Origin: Iris pallida
Taxonomy: Eukaryota > Streptophyta > Magnoliopsida > Asparagales > Iridaceae
Assembly: GCA_029216955.1 (NCBI GenBank)
Contig: JANAVB010042249.1
Location: forward strand, 1-64,000
Direction of reading: 5' to 3'
DNA length: 64,000 nt
This document shows positions 55,365 to 63,937 of the stretch, one piece after another. A model generated the notes under the pieces. It was not told the origin of the DNA. It saw only the letters and a program-made list of their open reading frames with translations, and did not search any database. The position numbers were made by a program, and so were the translations under genes. Numbering within the stretch: the stretch's first letter is position 1; every line of letters starts with the position of its first letter.

Positions 55365-55369
55365 AGAGC
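55365..55369. repeat. Target site duplication, right copy (AGAGC)
   Basis: Right-hand copy of the 5-bp duplication at 46188-46192. Confidence 0.9.
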
Positions 55370-55370
55370 A

Positions 55371-55863
55371 TGGGCTCCTGATGGCTTCTTAATAATGGAA
55401 CCTCTTGCGTCTTTGGAGGGATCGCGAACCTTTTTAGCGGAGGAGATTCAGAGTCACGTTCCTTCGGTCACTCACAGTACTGTCATCTGACATAGAGTAG
55501 AGCTTTAGCTTAACTTGTAAGCTTCCTTCTGACGGATGTCTGACTCATTCTTGGACCGTACGAATAGCCTATATAAAGGATTGTCCTCTTGAAGAGAAGA
55601 CTTAGCCGCTTCAACATTGGCCTTGCCTGCTCGATTCTCTACTCTTGACGATCCTGGAGTTTGCTTGAGGCGGCCGTCGTTGGCAAATCTTTTTATCCAA
55701 AGAAACTGTAGTAGAACTACTACTGGATCTCGAGACGTCCCCCGTCCTGGATGTCGTGGGTGTCAATGGTCTCGAACCCTTGCTTCATGAATTCGCATTG
55801 GTTACCATGCCGACCGAAGAATGGCAAGGCCTGCTGCTATGGTTGCTCTCTCCGGCCAGATAG
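55371..55863 (+). pseudogene. Antisense coding-like segments of Tat copy 2
   Basis: Two open stretches lie antisense to pol. 55371-55490 (40 codons) contains DGFLIMEPLASLEGSRTFLA. 55669-55863 contains KETVVELLLDLETSPVLDVV and ALVTMPTEEWQGLLLWLL. Between them CCTATATAAAGG (55570-55581) could be a TATA box. They occupy the same place as the antisense ORF of copy 1, with no sequence match that I can see by eye. The left part of this region is displaced by the copia insertion to before 46188. Confidence 0.35.
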
Positions 55864-56108
55864 GAAGATATGGGAGTCCTGTGCTGGTCTTCATCCTCGG
55901 CTCGGGCCAGTAGCAGCTTTGGGCGGTGGCTTCTTTTTGACCAGGAAGTGATTGGCTCTGTCACCGCCTTACCAGCGCTATTGAGAGTTTATACCATAAT
56001 TTCAGCTTTTTCGCTTCTGTGTATGTAACTACGAAAAGTCTGTAATAGATCTTTGTAGCCACATATTTTTATATGTAGTAGCTTTCTTGTTTTTGCTTTT
56101 GTCTCCAG

Positions 56109-56114
56109 AATAAA
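56109..56114 (+). terminator. Poly(A) signal for the Tat copy 2 antisense transcript
   Basis: AATAAA about 245 bp after the last antisense coding-like stop and 343 bp before the pol end, the same arrangement as in copy 1. Confidence 0.35.
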
Positions 56115-56144
56115 GAGGGAATCTTTATAATGGATTTGCCTGAC

Positions 56145-56346
56145 CAGAGGTAATATGGACGTAGTAGTCTTGATCTTTGGTGGGGTATAGAACGAAAATC
56201 CAGAGGTAATATGGACGTGAACTGTTTTTTAGACTGTCGGGATAGTCATAGAACTGATGCGAGAAGAACGACTACTCAGAGGTAATGTGGACATGGTAGT
56301 CACATCTTCCAGGCGTAGATGAGCAATACAGAGGTAATGTGGACGT
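56145..56346. repeat. Dispersed 17-bp repeat x 4
   Basis: CAGAGGTAATRTGGAC occurs at 56145, 56201, 56277 and 56329, usually followed by RTG or GTAGTAGTC. The spacing of 52-76 bp is irregular, so it is not a simple tandem array. It lies in the pol 3' UTR of Tat copy 2. Confidence 0.85.
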
Positions 56347-56456
56347 GAAGTGCTTCATCTACTTGAGAGAACATATAGAAGGGAGGGAGAGAGATCCCTT
56401 TACCAGAACTCATGGGCACCCTTTTCAGGGGATGGGTGCCTATGCTGGTTCTATCT

Positions 56457-57513
56457 TCAGACGTAATACTTCTTTCGGAACTTGTCATTGATGGACATCA
56501 TTAGAAAGTCACCATTAGGCTTAGCTAGCCGATAAGCACCGTTGGAGTATACCAATTTTATGACAAACGATCCTTCCCACTTGGGTTCGAACTTCCCAAC
56601 CGTCTTGTGGGTCATCACCATCGATCTCCATACTGCCAAGACGAGGTCGCCCACCTGGTAGGATCTTTCGCGGACCTTTTTATTGAAGGCCCCGGAGATA
56701 CGAGCTTGGTAAAGCTCAATCCTTTGCTGCACGAGCAAGCGCTTTTCATCCAGTGCTTCTAACTCTTGTAACCGCCTGAGCTGATTATCTTTGACGGTCA
56801 ATTGATTAGTTATGGCTACCTGTAAGGACAGGATTTGAACATCCAAGGTAAGGACATCCTCGCTCCCATAGACCAAGGAGAATGGCGTACTGCTTGTTGG
56901 TGTATGAACAATCGTATGGTAGGCCCATAGACATTCGCCTAACTTCTCATTCCAGTCGCGTTTATTGGAGGAGATGACCTTTTTGAGGATTTTGACATTG
57001 GTTTTGTTGAATGCTTCGGCCAATCTAATAGCTGCCGGGTTATAAGCTGTTGATGCCATATTCTGAATTCGGCTTTTGTCACAGAACTGGTGGAATGCAT
57101 GGCTTATGAACTGAGGGCCGTTATCGTGAATGATCCTTTTAGGAACTCCAAAATGGTAAATGACGTAATGTTTGATGAAACTGATCACATTGGAAGTCTT
57201 CACCTCTACCAACGGTGCTGCTTCTGCCTAATTGGAGAAATAATCCATAATGGCGAGGATGAACCGGTGTCCTTTGGAGGAGGGTGGGCTGACTGGACCC
57301 ACGATATCCATTCCCCAGGCTTTAAATGGCTACGAGGCCACCGTGGGGTATAAATATTTCGAAGGTTGATGGATGAAATCTACATAAAATTGGCACGTTC
57401 GATATTTCTTTGCATGCTCAACGGCATCTGCCATCATAGTGGGCCAGTAATAGCCCATACGGCACAGCCGGTCTTGTAGCTTGGGGCCCAGCTGGTGGGC
57501 TCCGCAGGTCCCA
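56457..57513 (-). pseudogene. pol: Integrase of Tat copy 2
   Basis: The open part (57212-56457) has FGVPKRIIHDNGPQFISHAF (second catalytic Asp), RLAEAFNKTNVKILKKVISS (Glu) and the C-terminal domain ending INDKFRKKYYV. Upstream, broken by stops, the translation shows the GQ..PSKYLYPTVAS-like region and GMDIVGPVSPPSSKGHRF with the first Asp, and the C-x2-C zinc end. The catalytic triad can be traced, but it is not in one frame. Confidence 0.88.
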
Positions 57514-58139
57514 TCATGCTTCTCTGAGTGCTTCTTGTGCCTCTGTACGAGACAAACAGCATAAGAGAAGTCTGTCGTATAAGCGATGATATAGCATTTT
57601 GGTGGCTGAATCGTAGAAGAGACGGAGTGAGCGCCTCCTGATAGAAGCTGCTTCTCTTGGGTCTTCAGGCAGAATCCTATAAACTGTATAGTCTATAAAT
57701 GGGAACCGCCAATCCCTAGTACCTTCATCTTTACCAACTTGTAACGAGTAGTTCTGACATACGCACAGGGCATTCTTTGGACAGACTAACTCCCGGCCCG
57801 TTACTGAAACGGTATGATGAGATCCAACGGGGGCGGCCAAAGAGGCGGCGAGACAGGCTAGTGTGTCGGCCTCCAAGTTCTGTAATCGTGGCACATGTTC
57901 TATAAAAAATCCTGTGAAAGTGGAGATAATGTCGATTGCCGCCTGGTGGTAAGGGTTAAGTCTTCATGTAGAACCTCGTACTAACCTCAAACTGGACTGA
58001 GGATCAATTTCGAGTCTCCATAGGCCTCGATGTAGTCAACCCCCAGCTGTTTGGCGAGTTGGAATTCGATGATGAGGGCGTTATACTCTACAAGATTTTT
58101 GGTGCATGACACCGTGAGAGAATATGCACGATTGATAAC
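57514..58139 (-). pseudogene. pol: Second RNase H of Tat copy 2, distal part
   Basis: It includes NLEADTLACLAASLAAPVG (acidic motif) and the following linker WRFPFIDYTVYRILPEDPRE and RRRSLRLFYDSATKMLYHR, matching the copy 1 linker before integrase. The section 57895-58138, with the Glu and second Asp motifs, is frameshifted. Confidence 0.8.
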
Positions 58140-58660
58140 TAGGCGTTCGGAGTAACAAGGACGATCCCGACCCCTGCTATGATTTCACCCTTTGGCCCCA
58201 TTCTTGAGGCTCCGTCAAAGAACATGCGCCAAACTGAGTTGTCCGAAACTGCGTTGGAATCCATTACTTCATCGGGGATTTCTTCGTAGAGTTTTGAAGT
58301 TTCTGGAACCGGATGAGCCGCCAGGAAATCTGCCAACGCTTGGCCATTAACTGCCTTTTGTGGGACGAACACCATGTCGTAAGGAGTCAAGAGGATTGCC
58401 CATGTGGCTAGTCGTGAATTCAGTACCCTTGACTTGGTCATAAGGACTCTGAGGGGGTTGATCCTGGATACCACATGGATCGTCTGTTCGGTCACATAAT
58501 GCCGTGTCTTCTGGATGGCGAAGAGAAGGACGAGACATTCCTTTTCAACAGGATTATACTGGTGCTCGGCTCCAACCATGGTCCTGCTGAGATAATATAT
58601 TGCCTGTTCGTAGACTTCTTTATTCTTTTGGGCTAATAAGGCACCAAGAGAATGATCCAT
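58139..58660 (-). pseudogene. pol: RNase H and start of the second RNase H of Tat copy 2
   Basis: A 173-codon frame has MDHSLGALLAQKNKEVYEQA, VEKECLVLLFAIQKTRHYV, LATWAILLTPYDMVFVPQKA and, at the end, VWRMFFDGASRMGPKGEIIA. The reading frame joins the RT-linked RNase H to the second one, as in copy 1, where a stop separates them. Confidence 0.88.
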
Positions 58661-59513
58661 GGCTCGAACGTACAGCAGAAAAGGCTTCCCACAACTGGGG
58701 CTACCAACACAGGAGGGCTGGTGAGGTACTTCTTAATGTCGTCGAACGCGCGCTGGCACTCTTCGGTCCAAAAAAAGTGACCCCTTTTTCATTAGTCTGG
58801 TGAAGGGTTGACATTTTCCAGAAAGATTTGCTATGAACCTTATATACGCTAGTCACCCCTGCAAACCTCAAAGCTCTCGGAGGTTCTTTGGAGGTGCCAT
58901 GTCCATAATTGTTTTGTTCTTCTCTGGGTCGATATGAATTTTTTTTGTAATGAAGAAGCCTAAGAACTTGCCGCTGGAGACGCCCAGGAAGGACTTGGTT
59001 GGGTTCATCTTTAGCGGATGTGTCCGCATTAGATCAAACACCGTCCGTAGATCATCCAAGTGGTTGGATTTGTACTTGCTTTGATGACGATCTCGTCAAC
59101 ATAACATTCTACCGTCTTCCGAAGATGGATGCGGAATATGGTACTCATATCCCTTTGATAGGTAGCTCCTACATTCTTTTATCCGAAAGGCATTACTGTT
59201 AAGCAATACACCCCCTTCGGAGTTCGGAATGTCGTATGCTTTTCGTCTTCGGGAGCATCTTGATCTGGTTGTAGCCGGAGAACCTATCTATAAAGGACAT
59301 ACGCTCGAAGCCATATGTGTTGTCAATCATCACGTTCTTCTTAGTGAGCAAGACGACATTTGCGACCCAATCTGGGTGCTGTTCTTCGCGGATGAAGCAG
59401 CTCTTAATGAGTTTGTCGACCTCCTCCTCAATAGCATCCATAATGTTGGGGCAGAACCGACGTTGTTGCTGCTTGACCGGTTTAACATGTGGTAGGATAT
59501 TGAGGCGATTCAT
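58661..59513 (-). pseudogene. pol: Reverse transcriptase of Tat copy 2, with deletion and altered active site
   Basis: It starts NRLNILPHVKPVKQQQRRF then FIREEQHPDWVANVVLLTKK and jumps straight to NVMIDNTYGFERMSFIDRFS. The 27-28 residues found here in copy 1 (with CIDFRNLNDACPKDEFPLP) are missing, at about 59332-59340. The catalytic box reads ECYVDEIVIKA (59092-59103), so the second Asp of YVDD is Glu. The thumb motif LKMNPTKSFLGVSSGKFLGF follows at 58868-59059. Several frameshifts are present. Confidence 0.88.
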
Positions 59514-59749
59514 GGCTACTTACGGGTTTAGCCCTGGCATATCTTCAGAGCTCCAGGCAAAGACATCGATATACTCGTGGATGAGCTGTATCAGGGACTG
59601 CTTGTCATCATCTATTAGACTTTTGCTGATGAAGACGGGCTTAGGTGAGGCCTCATCTCCTAATTCGACCTGGATGACTACATCTTCCGTAGGGGGTTTG
59701 CGCTGCTCGAAACGTCACTCCCATTGGGATCCTAAGTGCTGTGCCCAGG
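59514..59749 (-). pseudogene. pol: End of protease-RT linker of Tat copy 2
   Basis: Translation resembles copy 1 (KPPTEDVVIQVELGDEASPK, then PVFISKSLIDDDKQSLIQLI and SSEDMPGLNP). It is cut at 59749 by the next LTR. No Tat sequence is recognised to the right of that LTR. Confidence 0.7.
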
Positions 59750-59988
59750 TGTCATATTATTATTATTATTAATATGATATCTATTATTATTATCAATTTT
59801 TATTTGCTTCAAAAAAAAGTATAAATAATAAAATAATAAATTTATTTTTGAACTTTTCATAGCATGACACATGTCATACACTAGAAGAATGGAGAAGTGT
59901 ACACCTCACCACTCCCATTTATTTCCTTTCCCTCCCCACACACAAAACACACACCAACACCACCAGCACACTCACCCCCCCTTTCCCT

Positions 59989-59996
59989 ATTTATAC
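59989..59996 (+). promoter_or_regulatory. TATA box of the 5' LTR
   Basis: CCCTATTTATACACACCC stands about 60 bp before the C-rich leader. It is the only good TATA element in the LTR. Confidence 0.6.
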
Positions 59997-60060
59997 ACAC
60001 CCACACACACTAAAGAGAGAGGAAAGAAAAAGAAAAAAAAAAAAATCAAACACACCCACA

Positions 60061-60180
60061 CCCGACCGCCCCCTTGCCCCTCTCCTTGCTGCCGCTGCCC
60101 GCTGCCGCTGCCCGCTGCCGCTGCCGCCGCCCGCTGCCGCCGCCCGCTGCCGCCGCCGGCCGCCCCCCCGGTCACCACCT
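60061..60180. repeat. CCGCTG-type low-complexity repeat
   Basis: About 110 bp of (GCTGCC/CCGCTG)n gives Pro/Leu/Ala or Arg/Gly-rich frames on both strands. It lies in the LTR leader and is not a gene. Confidence 0.85.
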
Positions 60181-61059
60181 CCTCCTCACTCCCCCTTCAC
60201 CTCCTTCCCCTCTACTCCAACTTCCCAAGGAGGGAAACCTAGGTAATTTTTCCTCTTCTTCCTCAATTCCTATGTTTTAGTTCAATTCCAAACTAAGTTA
60301 GGTCACTAACAAAGTAATTTGTGCTTTTGGGTTCCAACTAGGGTTTGTGAAGAAATTTGGATCATTCCCAACCCAAGGCAAGTCCTCATCTCTTCTTCTC
60401 AAGTTCTTCCATTTAGGCTAATGGAAATTTTATTTATCCCTTTATTTTCATACTAAAATTCTGAAATTGTAGTTCATAAATAAATTGGTAATACCAGAAA
60501 GTTGAAGTATATGGTTAATCTTCCAAAAGAATCTGAAAGTTTATATCATAAGATTTGAAAATGTAATTTAGGAACAATATGTCTGAATTTTTGGTTAGTT
60601 ACAATTCTGAATTTAATAATATTTAAATTAAGTCATGATATATTAAAACTGTTGCAAACACTAATTTCTAGTAAATATTTAATTTGACATGAACAAAAGT
60701 ATTAAATGGTATGATATTTCGGACAAGTGAATAATCGAATAGACACAAAGTAGAGAAATTAATTTTGAACACGGACTTTGGACATGCGATTTATGGACAT
60801 GAACTATTGGACTCTCCATGAACAAAACAAACACAAATGAACATACGGGACTCTCCCATGGTAAGTGGTCATAAGAATTTTGGAACTGAAAAACTGGAAC
60901 ATACGTCGGAAAGGTAAAAAGGACCCTGTTTCTCTCTACTCACTATGTAGTTATTCAACTTTGTGTATATCTATAGTTAGAATTAATTCCCGTCTATTTC
61001 TTTTATTTTCTTGCTCCATGCAATATTATGAAAGGATATCATTTGATTTAAATTCCGTC

Positions 61060-61340
61060 TTACTATACATATATATACATACATATATATATATATCTAC
61101 ATCCATATATGTACATACATATACATATATATATACATATATATATAAAGATATATGTCTACATACAAATATATGTACATACATATACATATATATATAT
61201 ATATACACATATATATATATATATATAACATACATATATGTATACATACATACATATATATATATCTCTTTATACATATATATCTACATATATATAAATA
61301 TACATACATATAATACATATACATACCTGTACACATATAG
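61060..61340. repeat. TA/ACAT microsatellite block
   Basis: Interrupted (TA)n with ACATACAT units. The long Ile/Tyr-rich frames on both strands come from this block. Confidence 0.9.
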
Positions 61341-61492
61341 TTTATATAAAGTCTTGCATAGATGGAAGAATTTTGCTCTATGCGACAAATTGCAAAGCTA
61401 ATAGCAAACCGCAAATTGAATTATTGCTAAAGGAAAGGAAATCAATGCTTGCTCAGGTATAAATCTCCAATTCCTTTTGTACTTTATTTCCT

Positions 61493-61603
61493 GCGTGGTT
61501 CCGGTGTTGAGAGTTGCTCCACCGAAGGGGTCGGCGAGCCCAATTATTATTTGCGTGGTTCCGGTGTTGAGAGTTGCTCCACCGAAGGGGTCGGCGAGCC
61601 CAT
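61493..61603 (+). repeat. Identical 51-bp units, period 60 bp
   Basis: GCGTGGTTCCGGTGTTGAGAG… through …GGTCGGCGAGCCCA at 61493-61543 is repeated exactly at 61553-61603, separated by 9 bp (ATTATTATT). Identity points to a recent duplication inside the LTR. Confidence 0.95.
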
Positions 61604-61854
61604 ATTTTTCTTATCATTTATATATGTTTTCTGTAAATTTTCGGGGCTCCTAAATACAAAGGAGACTCTGCCAAAATTTTTGAGAAATTCTAGAGATAGT
61701 CAAATTTCTGACCTTCGGAAATTTTTAGAAAGTTTCATATATAGGAAGCATTGGGCGGGGAGAACAACTGAATATTCCTAGATATCCCATAACATAATAA
61801 CAATAAAAGCTGATCAGTATTTCGGAAATCCGTACTTCTATTTTCAAATAGAGA

Positions 61855-62120
61855 GTACTAGCCCAAGGGAGGCTCGGAAATCAATTCATCTATTTCGACA
61901 GTAACATCAAATAGATGTTTAGCCCAAGGGAGGCTCGGAATTCACAGCCTGATCCCAGGTTAACGGAATTGTTCACGGGAAGCATCTAGAGAATTATTCA
62001 GATTATTGTTCTCAATTGCATTAGATTTCATCTTACTCCAAGGGTAACTCATACCTACTTTAGGTAGGCAGTTTGCTCAAGGGAAGCAAATCTTACAGAA
62101 AGCTCAAGGGAAGCTCGGAA
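61855..62120 (+). repeat. CCCAAGGGAGGCTCGGAA short repeats
   Basis: The unit (G)CCCAAGGGAGGCTCGGAA occurs at 61861 and 61921, and diverged forms (CTCCAAGGGTAACTC, GCTCAAGGGAAGC) follow at 62035-62120, five in all. They look like a decayed repeat with period of about 30-60 bp. Confidence 0.7.
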
Positions 62121-62621
62121 ATCTCACAATCCCTGGAGTAGGATGATGATTACATGTGTCATTTTAGTAAAATTAAGGGCATATATATATATATTTATAT
62201 ACATACACATATGCAGTTGCACAAGTTTTTAAAGAAAATCGCATATTTCAATTTTATTTATTTATATTTCATCGCCCTTGACCGAGGACTTGCTTGTCGT
62301 TTCTAAACGACCTAGTTTTGTTCACTAGGTGAAGAAGAAGACGTCCCTGCTGAAGTATCACCGCAATACCTCGAGGAGTGAACCATTGCTTATAGCTAGA
62401 ACGAGTACTTCTCAGTCATTATGCAATTTGCTTTTGTAATAAATCTGTATAAGAATTGTTGGAAAAGTTCCCTGTACCATATGCTTAATGTTATGAAATT
62501 CTGGTATTTTCCATTTTTGCTGATATTACGGGCGACAATCGCAATTTTCGGTGCGTAGCCTGGAGATGTGTTTCTGACGTCACCCTTCCATCTGGGAAGC
62601 GGGACGTGACACGTCTTTTAG

Positions 62622-62639
62622 TGGTGGCCCATGCAGGTC
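62622..62639 (+). promoter_or_regulatory. Primer binding site, tRNA-Ile(AAU)
   Basis: TGGTGGCCCATGCAGGTC, 10 nt after the LTR end, is the exact complement of the last 18 nt (including CCA) of plant tRNA-Ile(AAU) as I know it. A version with two changes lies beside the LTR at 5604. Most plant LTR elements use initiator Met, Arg, Lys or Asp sites, so this choice is unusual. Confidence 0.8.
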
Positions 62640-62828
62640 AGCAAAATGGAAAATACGAGGAATGGAACCTAGGTATACATAGACATAAGGTTCTAGACAT
62701 TCATAACCACCATGCCTTAGAAGTTATTAAGAAGACAGTATAAGTAGTTAGTAGCCTCTTCCTTTACAATTTCCTCTCTAAAATCTTAGTCTTAGAGATA
62801 CTAATCTAAGAAATTCCTGGTGTAGATC

Positions 62829-63149
62829 ATGTCACGGTTCGTACCCTTTGCAAGGTTAGGAAATGGCATCCACTGCCTAGACGAGTATTATGCATTTGTA
62901 AGAAAAATGTGGCACGTAGCGCCAAAGGGGATGATAGAAGCCTATGGGGTCCACTATGAATTGAAATATCCAGTAGTGACAGACATAAACGACGAAAGAA
63001 AGGAGTACTATAACTCAGTGCACTACTACATCCTGATCAAGGCGGAACCCTCTGGAGACCCAGGAACTGACCGTAACGGCACCTTAGAAGAATGGCTGCA
63101 GACTCACCCCGACGTGAAGATTCACAATATAAGGAAGATGTGGATTTAA
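62829..63149 (+). CDS. Small protein of unknown family, ORF A (106 aa)
   Basis: This is an intact frame in the first coding position after the LTR and primer site, 190 nt downstream of the latter, where gag would be expected. It starts MSRFVPFARLGNGIHCLDEY. It is related to ORF B: both share a Y..x.R.MW motif, P-V/I-V/I-x-D-I-N/E-D near the middle and GTLE…HP-D/E-V-x-I near the end. No zinc knuckle, signal peptide, membrane segment or known catalytic motif is seen; it is rich in Tyr and in charged residues. A possible acceptor (CCTGGTGTAG) sits just before the ATG. Conservation between A and B across substitutions argues that it is, or was, a real protein. Function unknown. Confidence 0.6.
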   Translation: MSRFVPFARLGNGIHCLDEYYAFVRKMWHVAPKGMIEAYGVHYELKYPVVTDINDERKEYYNSVHYYILIKAEPSGDPGTDRNGTLEEWLQTHPDVKIHNIRKMWI

Positions 63150-63383
63150 GGTCACTAAGTATAATTAATATATGAATGTAAGTATATAAAGAGTGCAAGT
63201 AGGCATAAAGGAGTATGAACTTATAAATGATATGTAAATGTCTGACATATATGTCTTGAATATAGTTAGAATGCAACCTACCAAATATGTAAGTCCTGAG
63301 GCTTATTGTACTATAAAGATGTATAAAAATATGCCTTTTCTAAATTCATATTTTCCTATAGGTAATTCTTACTTAAGGATATA
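63150..63383 (+). other. Spacer between ORF A and ORF B
   Basis: AT-rich with stops in all frames. It ends in a polypyrimidine-like stretch and TTTTCCTATAG|GTAATT, a possible 3' splice site 20 bp before the ORF B ATG. A matching donor could be AAG|GTCACT at 63149. It may be an intron or simply an intergenic spacer. Confidence 0.35.
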
Positions 63384-63731
63384 ATGAGTATAGGTATGGA
63401 TCTATTCATGTCCAGCTTAGAATGGGATGGAAGTGATTACTCCCTATATCTATACCAACGGTATGCTAGAACCATGTGGAGCGCACCCGATTGGTACGAC
63501 GTGCATGTCTACCAGATATTCTATGGAGTCAGGCGTCCCATCATCCGAGACATCGAGGATGGCGCTGAAGTTAATTTTGAGAATATCACATATTGCCTCT
63601 ATGTTCGGGATCCAAATCGCTTCTATATTGCACTGCATGGTTATGAGGGAACCCTAGAAGACTTTGAAAGATTACATCCAGAAGTAGAAATCCTTGCTGA
63701 AGACAGAGTTCTCATTGAGGCAGTAGAATAG
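63384..63731 (+). CDS. Small protein of unknown family, ORF B (115 aa)
   Basis: This intact frame starts MSIGMDLFMSSLEWDGSDYS. It aligns with ORF A over about 90 residues: RTMW against RKMW, RPIIRDIEDG against YPVVTDINDE, GTLEDFERLHPEVEI against GTLEEWLQTHPDVKI. The tail is acidic (AEDRVLIEAVE). It is predicted soluble, with many aromatic residues and no known domain. The two genes are a diverged tandem pair. It could be a captured host gene, a viral-type accessory protein or a non-standard structural protein of the element; nothing in the sequence decides this. Confidence 0.6.
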   Translation: MSIGMDLFMSSLEWDGSDYSLYLYQRYARTMWSAPDWYDVHVYQIFYGVRRPIIRDIEDGAEVNFENITYCLYVRDPNRFYIALHGYEGTLEDFERLHPEVEILAEDRVLIEAVE

Positions 63732-63868
63732 GAAGCTGAAACCTGTACAAGTGAAGAAGAAGGTCTTTTGTCAGTTGTACTATATGTTGGATATGTACAA
63801 GTATAGAGTAAAATAGATCACCATGTCACATTTTGGGAGGAATGGGTGACATGAATAGATGTAGTACA
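63732..63868 (+). other. 3' region after ORF B
   Basis: Non-coding AT-rich sequence between ORF B and the purine-rich tract; nothing recognised. Confidence 0.4.
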
Positions 63869-63937
63869 AAAAAAAGAGAGGGGGGATAAAGTAGATGTGA
63901 AATGAGAGTGGAAGTATCATTTTGTACCACTCTCATT
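63868..63937 (+). promoter_or_regulatory. Purine-rich tract and 11-bp hairpin
   Basis: A run of about 25 purines (AAAAAAAAGAGAGGGGGGA near 63869-63887) resembles a polypurine tract. Shortly after it, AATGAGAGTGG (63901-63911) and CCACTCTCATT (63927-63937) form a perfect 11-bp stem with a 15-nt loop. No LTR start (TGTCA) follows directly, so a role as plus-strand primer is not established. Confidence 0.4.

Larger units (their letters stand above)
44399..59749 (-). mobile_element. Ty3/gypsy Tat element (copy 2), 5'-truncated, with nested copia
   Basis: On the - strand, from right to left: the end of the protease-RT linker, RT, RNase H, second RNase H, integrase, a 3' region with antisense coding-like sequence, the polypurine tract and the 3' LTR. 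Protein similarity to copy 1 is clear in all domains but the DNA has diverged strongly, so it is a different family of the same lineage. It is cut at 59750 by an LTR start, so gag, protease, primer site and 5' LTR are absent. A copia element occupies 46193-55364. Confidence 0.88.
59750..62611 (+). mobile_element. 5' LTR of a tRNA-Ile-primed element
   Basis: It starts TGTCATATTATT and ends GGGACGTGACA, giving 5-bp inverted ends TGTCA…TGACA and a length of 2862 bp. The order is a short AT-rich U3, a TATA box (59989-59996), a C-rich leader with CCGCTG repeats (60061-60170), a GTAATTTTT donor-like site (60242), a long AT-rich part with TA/ACAT microsatellites (61060-61330), two identical 51-bp units and several CCCAAGGGAGGCTCGGAA repeats. 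A primer site follows the end, so this is a 5' LTR. The left flank CCAGG and right flank give no target duplication, as expected if the 3' LTR lies outside the window. Confidence 0.75.

Noticed and set aside
60865..61414. Frames of 178 and 105 codons in opposite directions
   Set aside because: The 5' part is ordinary AT-rich LTR sequence and the rest is Ile/Tyr microsatellite translation.
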